This document shows, piece after piece, positions 57,901-64,000 of a stretch of 64,000 nt of DNA. The translations under genes were made by a program, and so were the position numbers. The stretch is taken from the NCBI GenBank assembly GCA_023512835.1, contig CM042090.1:20558356-20622355 (forward strand), given 5' to 3'. This DNA is from Taxillus chinensis. Its lineage: Eukaryota; Streptophyta; Magnoliopsida; Santalales; Loranthaceae. The first letter of the stretch is position 1. Every line of letters starts with the position of its first letter. The notes below the pieces were generated by a model that was not told where the DNA came from, made no database searches, and saw nothing but the letters and a program-made list of their open reading frames with translations.

Positions 57901-59155
57901 TCATTAAAATTAAACAAAAAAAAAATTGAGCATAAATAGTTCATTAAGTCATATATGTTAAATTGCAGTGCTAGGAAAAGCTAACAAGTTCTGCAAGGGT
58001 GTCCTTGTGAAAGTAGACTATCCCAGTTACCTTGCTCGGTTGTGGAATTTGTACTACCACACCACATTGCCTCCCTGATGCGGGGAGGTGCAAATGCTGG
58101 TCCTTGGAGAAATGAAGAATTGTGCCCTAAAGGAACTCCAAGAAGGCATGCCGATGATTTAACATCACCTAATGCTCGTAAAAGCTCCCCCTGAATACAA
58201 GCTCCATGAATTAATGCAGCTCTCAATTGCAAACCATGCAAACAGAATTGAAGTAAATAAACAAAAATAATGGTTTCCAGGATTTCGTTTGCCTGCTTTG
58301 AATCTTATATAAAACCACTCAAAAAAAGCATATGCTAAGATATTATTTAATGGCCTATTGCCTTGCTAAATGACATTGTCTGATCCTTAAGACATAGTAT
58401 GAACAACAGTCTTTAGCATGGTTGGCTAGAGAGATAGATAGGAATAACAGATCACTGAATGGTTCAATAATCAGATATGAAATAATTCAACTTTAAATTA
58501 CATGGACTCTGGTTAGGATTTTGAAGTAGGTAAGAGAACCAGTTAACCTGATATTTGAATTCATGACAATAAACCTGGATGAATTGTAAAAGCATCCTAT
58601 ATTTCTTTAGAAATACGCATATACAAAGAACATTGTCAATGAGACAATGATGGTGCATGTCAGATACGGTCCACAGTCCATACTCCAATTTGGCGTGCTA
58701 AATTAACAAAATAAAATTAAAAATGTAAAGCATTCACCAACCCGTAGTTCAAGCATCAAGTAACCATGTTCAAACGTGAAACAAAACTAGAGTTTTCAAT
58801 AGCATGAGCCCAAAAGCATCAGCATTATACAGTATCTACTGAATAAATACTTATAACTGTTAAACAATATTAAAAGTAAAATGTCAAGGCATGGACCTGG
58901 GCATATAATATAAATAAAAGGAAGCCATAACAATTTGACATCGTAAAGATGGAAAGAAAAGTTCTTGCAACATAATATAATATTTTATTGACAATCAAAT
59001 TACTGTTTAAACACCTTAAGCTTTGCTCTCTCGCGAATAAGAGTAAGGGAAGCTTCAATAACACGAGCCTGGCCCTTCTCTATCAACTCAGCAGGAACAT
59101 TTTCAGCATTCAGTTTATGCAAGTAATGGATTCCGTTTCTCCAAATTTTACTCAT
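54948..59155 (-). CDS. ARGAH: Arginase (plant ureohydrolase)
   Basis: Hydrolyses arginine to ornithine and urea in mitochondria and helps mobilise nitrogen. Six exons in phase: 59155-59015, 58190-58031, 57665-57532, 57248-57039, 56040-55930, 55208-54948, giving 338 residues, close to the plant norm. The N-terminus (MSKIWRNGIHYLHKLNAENV) fits a mitochondrial presequence. Ligands for the two Mn ions are in GGDHS (His157), DAHPD (181-185) and SIDVDCLDP (264-272). Plant arginases are closer to agmatinases in sequence, so agmatinase activity cannot be fully excluded; the overall N-terminal match favours arginase. A predicted leader intron ends just before the ATG (acceptor 59158-59159), with a donor near 59761. 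Confidence 0.96.
55358..55533 (+). mobile_element. SINE-like insertion in arginase intron 5
   Basis: A body of about 154 bases (55369-55522) lies between perfect 11-base direct repeats GATAATATTTA at 55358-55368 and 55523-55533. It contains ATTGGATTACTATCATGTGA and GAGGTCATGAATTCAAAAG, which resemble degenerate A and B boxes of plant tRNA-derived SINEs. The tail is T/A-rich. The duplication is the strongest evidence; box matches are weak. Confidence 0.6.
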
Positions 59156-61769
59156 TCCTGTGAATTTAAGTTAAACGCGTGTATTACACATAGATGCAGA
59201 TAAAAACATGATGACAAATAATTTAACAGGATGAGAAAGAGAATGTTCAGAAGATTGCATGACAGATGCATCTTGAATCCCTTTCTCTTGAAAAAAAAAT
59301 GCAAGTAATGGATTCTTCTTCTTCTTAGCTGGGTAGGTGGAATAAATGCTCTCTTTCCCTCCTTCCCACACCTATCTCGAGCAAAGACGGATCAAAACAC
59401 AGCGAATAGTACAGAATAAAACATGAAGCGAAAGGTACAGAATCAAACATGAGGCAGGCATAGTCTATACCATGGTGATACAAGCAGGTAATACGATCGT
59501 GGAATTTGAATTTCCATAATCATAGTGACTAAATCCACAGCAACCCAAATTTCCCATCAACCAAAAAAAATTAACTCAATTAACACGAATGATTACAGCA
59601 AAAAAAAAACAAATAAAATAGCGCGAGGTCATATTTAGCACGACAGTGCTTTGGGTGAATCAGATTGAAAGCGCAGGCTTAAAGCCTTCGAGGACATAAG
59701 TTTAAGGTTGTGCTAGTTGTTGTAATGTGATGAGGAACAGGGGAGCGTGCAGCGACTGTACCTGTCGAGAGAAGCGGATAGAACGATGGAGAGAATGGAA
59801 GACCGCCTGTTCTATGTTGTTGGACGACAGATATGACAGCATTAATATGATACAACGTCACGGGTCAAGATATTCTTACTGCTTTTTGGCTGATACGGTT
59901 TCTTTTTTCCTTATAATTTATTCTGAAACAAAGTTAATCTAATAAAAGGTTGGTGGATATCAAACCAACTCAGCCAAAAACTAAAAAAATAAAATAACTA
60001 CCCCGGAATGTAGGTACTTTATTGCACGCTCTACCATACACTCCGTTATTTTTATAAAATATATATACATTATAAACTTGAATACTATTCCAATTATACT
60101 TTAAGATTTGTAACGTGTTGTTTATATTTGATAAACAATTAAAATAATTTAACATTTAAATATATTCTATTTTTGTACATTTATTTATTTTACAAATATA
60201 AATATACATTAACTACGTACTTGTCACATATAAACGTTTATAAATAATAGAGCAATGCAACTTAAGATTTTTACTTTTAAAACATTTAAATTATTTTTTA
60301 ATAATATTAACCATTTAATTATATATATGTATTAAAAAAGTTTAATTCACCTGCATTACTGATTTTTAAGACATTTATTTATGACCCATGAATTTAAAAA
60401 AAAATCAACATTGCTTCTAATTTTTTTTTCATTATACATGCTATTTTATTTAAATATATTTATTTTGAAAAGCAATACATAATACTATTCTTTATTTCAT
60501 CTCTGATCTAATTAAATATGTTGTTTTATTCACTTAACCATCAATTAATTACGGAGAGTAATCAATAAAATCCGAAGAAACAAATAGTAAATAGTATAAG
60601 ACACACATAAAAACTGTTATTCTAATTAAATATGTTGTTTTATGGCCGAGAAAGTTGGATTGGGGAAAGCCGTGATAAAAATCATTAAAATTAGTATAAA
60701 ACACATAAAAACTGTTATCTCAATTTGCAGTTAATAACATTTAGGTTACTAAGTAATAACCTAAGTTAGATTTAGGTTACTTGTTAAATCTTCATATAAC
60801 TATATGTCATATAACTTTTAAAAAGCATATAATTAATTTACTATTATTACAATTAGCATCATATATGCTTTTGGACAATAAGTTGTATTATTATTTAATT
60901 ATAAATTTTGATAGAAACTAAAAACATAATTATATATGTATATATATACATATATCAAAGTCTCGTAATATAATTGAAACATTAGACATCAAATCATTCG
61001 TGAATATATCATTTTTTTTAAATTTTACTTTTATTTAGTTATGTTTAACAAATTTAAGGTTACGTATATATATCATAACTTAGATATAATACAAAGTTAT
61101 TATCTTTTTAACGATCTTGAATCACACGTACAAATATAGAATCATAAGTTAATTCATATATATTGGAAAATCGAATGGTGCTGGAGTTATTATAATGGAA
61201 ATTCATTATATATGATGGCTTGAACTTATGCTCACCATAATATTATTGATTTATATTATAGTCAGTTGTTTCTATTATGATTAACGTATGGCTTAAAATT
61301 TGAGTATGGTAATTTATAACTATTACTACCCTATTTTAATTTCTTTAGCTTGATTGACTAGGTCAATCATTTACATTGGACACTAATACTATAATATATT
61401 AGAATGAACGCCCATAATAACACCACAAAGGCTCGAGTTGTATTGTCTAAATTAATTATATATACGGATAAAGAAACAAATCAAAGCAACGGGAAAAAAT
61501 GTAAAAAAATTAAAACCATTTTAAAACGTGGTGGTGGTGGGGGATTAGGACCCCTCAAATGAGAAAAAGGGTGGGTACTGTTTCAATGCCCCGTGCAACG
61601 TTAGGCCTAGTTTAATTTTCCTTAATAAAGTTTTGTGGATCATGGCCTCTGACAACTCTTCCGATTGCCAAATGACACCACCGCCTCTACTAAACTAACT
61701 CCTCGTAAGTAGTAATTGAGAGCTACGTTCATTCATTTCCTCGTCGACAGTCAGGGTCCAGGGAGTCGG
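59156..61769. other. Divergent intergenic region between arginase and the nitroreductase-like gene
   Basis: The left part (to about 59860) holds the predicted arginase leader intron (59158-59761) and first leader exon. The middle is very AT-rich with no gene. The right 200 bases are the promoter and leader of the nitroreductase-like gene; a GTGGTGGTGGGGG tract lies near 61532. Confidence 0.55.
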
Positions 61770-64000
61770 ATGCCACCACTCCTCCACCATCGGTGTCAGT
61801 GTCACCACCGCCTCCTTCCCCTTCCTCGCTTCCCCTCCAAATTCCCCGTCTCAGCCGCCATGTCCTCGCACTCCATTCCCACACAAGCCGACCCAGAACA
61901 CCCAAAACAACAACAAGAACATCAACAATCCCTAAAACAGGTGGTCAAGTACCATCACCAGACCAAGCACGCCGTCAACGCCTACGCCAGGGGACCCCAC
62001 GGCCTCGACTGGGCCAACCAACCCAACCCCTTCCGCAGCTTCGTCTCCGCCCCCCTCCTCCCTCTGCCCCAAACCCTAACATCAACCCCGACAACAGACC
62101 CTTCCTACTCCTCCCTCTTCCTCTCCTTGCCCCCTCCTTCCCCGCTCTCCGCCGCCACCCTCTCCCACCTCCTCTACCACTCCCTCGCCCTCTCCGCCTG
62201 GAAGTCCGCCGCCTCCTCCACCTGGTCCCTCCGCGTCAACCCCAGCAGCGGCAACCTCCACCCCACCGAGGCCTACGTCATCGCCCCTCCCCTCCCTCCC
62301 CTCTCCCCCTCCCCCTTCGTCGCCCACTACGCCCCCAAGCACCACTCCCTCCACCTCCGCTCCTCCTTCCCCTCCGCCGCCGTCCCCTTCCTCCCCGCCC
62401 ACTCGCTCCTCGTCGGTTTTTCCTCCATCTTCTGGCGCGAGGCTTGGAAGTATGGCGAGCGCGCCCTCCGGTACTGCAATCACGACGTCGGCCACGCCCT
62501 CGCCGCAGTGACCATGGCCGCCGCCGGCCTCGGCTGGGACGCAAAGCTCCTCGACGGCCTCGGGTTTGGTGACCTGGAGAAGCTCATGGGGCTGGAATGC
62601 CAACGCGGGTTTCAAATCCCATCCCGCCTCGTCAAGGGGAGGCTCCCTGAGATCGAGTTGGAGCACCCCGATTGTGTGATCGCCGTTTTCCCCAACGGGG
62701 CCGCCTGCGAGTTCAATATGAATTACAGAGAATTGAGTTCGGCCATATCGGAATTCTCCAAACTGGAATGGGAAGGGCGCCCCAGTCCCCTCAGCAAGGA
62801 GCATGTTTGTTGGGATATAATTTACAGGACCGCGGAGGCCGCGAAGAAGCCCTTGACTGTAGAGAGTAGAGTGTGCATAGAACCGTTTCAGGGTAGCGGG
62901 CTTTATAGCGAGAGCTCCTACAAGGGATTGACACTGAGGCAAGTTGTCAGGAAGCGGAGGAGCGCTGTCGATATGGATGGAGTTCATGTGATGAGCAGGG
63001 ACACGTTTTATCAGATTCTACTGCATTGCCTCCCCTCGGGTACCCAGAATGGGGGGAAGCAAGGGAAGCAGCTGGCACTGCCGTTTCGGGTTCTGTCTTG
63101 GGAAGCTGAGGTTCATGCTGCTCTGTTCGTTCATAGGGTTGCAGATTTGCCAAAGGGATTGTATTTCTTGGTGCGGAACGAGGGTCATTTTGCCGATCTT
63201 AGAAAGGCCATGAGTGTGGATTTTAAGTGGGCAAAGCCAGAGGGGTGTCCTGACGAGCTTCCTCTGTACGAGCTTTCCAGGGGTGATTGTCAGCAGCTTG
63301 CCAAGCTGATTTCTTGCCATCAGGTGTGTGAATTGTTACTCCTGCTGTTTGGTTTTTTTAATCATTTTTTGAACATATAATTGGCTCAGTTTTCATGCCT
63401 GTGAACCTATTCTCTTAGTTTCTGGTTGACGGCATCCCAGATTCATCCAAAGTTTGCACGACTTATATCTGTATGGCACGATAAATGTATAGTTTTATAC
63501 GTGAACGGACCAAATGGCTAATTATCACACTTTCGAGAAGAATTTTATAAACCAAATGCGACCTCAACGAGTTTAATTTATTTCCTAGTTCAAAGGTTGT
63601 TTTACAGGTATGAGAGAGAGATGTTAGTTAACGGGTTTAAAAATAGAACAGGAGTCTTGATAGTGCATTTCCCGTATAGAGAATTATATATGCCCAATTA
63701 TATGTAAAGCTACCATAAAGCCTGTGGTAGAACCTTCATAAGTACTGTGGCCCTTGTGGTTGGAAATCCCAGGGTGGGCTATGTCCTTGACTGCATAGAA
63801 TGCCTTTTGCCTTCCACATTTCCCCAAATCAGCATTGTTGAATCACCCATGTGAGAATTTTGCTAACATTTATGAAAATTATGGTGACCAAATGCAGGAT
63901 ATTGCTGGAGATGGTTGCTTCAGCCTTGGGATGCTGGCTCGCTTTGAGCCCACCTTGCGCGAAAAGGGGGCATGGATGTATCCTCGGCTGTTTTGGGAGA
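61770..64000 (+). CDS. SagB-type nitroreductase-like protein, two-domain (partial, 3' end outside window)
   Basis: FMN-dependent oxidoreductase fold of the kind found in bacterial thiazole/oxazole peptide maturation (SagB/ThcOx); the plant substrate is unknown. Exon 1 is 61770-63323 (518 residues) and exon 2 starts at 63898 in phase, running past the window. The early segment VVKYHHQTK followed by SLRVNPSSGNLHPTEAY (153-169) is the SagB-type flavin-binding signature. REAWKYGERALRYCNHDVGHA and MAAAGLGW follow. A second unit starts near 388 (LRQVVRKRRSAVDMDG) and includes DLPKGLYFLVRN, so two nitroreductase-like halves lie in tandem. The ATG at 61770 gives a His/Leu/Pro/Arg-rich leader that could target plastids; a second in-frame ATG is at 61860. 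Exon 1 is very GC-rich in its first half. Confidence 0.85.

Noticed and set aside
62082..62987. 301-codon Gly/Glu-rich frame on the minus strand
   Set aside because: Antisense shadow of the GC-rich first exon of the nitroreductase-like gene; low-complexity composition and no domain.

Overview
This is nuclear DNA from a flowering plant. The evidence is AT-rich intergenic DNA, many GT-AG introns, a nuclear tRNA-Leu, plant-only families (LRR receptor-like kinase, DUF1442, GAE-type epimerase) and plastid-targeted shikimate and Calvin-cycle enzymes. Several 5' exons are very GC-rich: the nitroreductase-like gene, transketolase exon 1, the intronless epimerase and DUF1442. That 5' GC bias is usual in monocots and some early-diverging angiosperms, but I cannot name the species.

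Layout. 1-243: 3' end of an unidentified gene (+). 1630-5942: DHHC protein S-acyltransferase (+). About 6-12 kb: AT-rich DNA with AT microsatellites and a probable hAT-like element. 12009-12894: DUF1442 protein (+). 13955-14035: tRNA-Leu(AAG) (-). 14471-16996: LRR receptor-like pseudokinase (-). 17-21 kb: AT-rich DNA holding a hAT-type MITE with its target-site duplication. 21214-23452: ribosomal protein S13/uS15 (+), with a classic site II plus telo-box promoter. 27072-31402: putative Golgi glycosyltransferase-like gene (+). 33381-34655: UDP-glucuronate 4-epimerase (-). 37411-42628: EPSP synthase (-). 44108-48277: transketolase (-). 50226-54137: RAD51C (-). 54948-59155: arginase (-). 61770-64000: SagB-type nitroreductase-like gene (+), cut off by the window edge.

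Every exon chain given here was built by hand from splice sites and checked for reading-phase continuity. The totals are 306, 235, 663, 151, 390, 424, 524, 744, 347 and 338 residues for the ten complete proteins.

Functional links. Transketolase handles erythrose-4-phosphate, a precursor of the shikimate pathway in which EPSP synthase acts; the two lie head-to-tail 1.5 kb apart, which may be chance. Otherwise the genes look like an ordinary mixed set of plant housekeeping and signalling loci. I saw no CRISPR array, operon or defence island. The least ordinary items are the two-domain SagB-type nitroreductase homologue in a plant genome, a receptor kinase lacking catalytic residues, two tRNA-type SINEs with perfect target-site duplications inside introns, and the hAT MITE.
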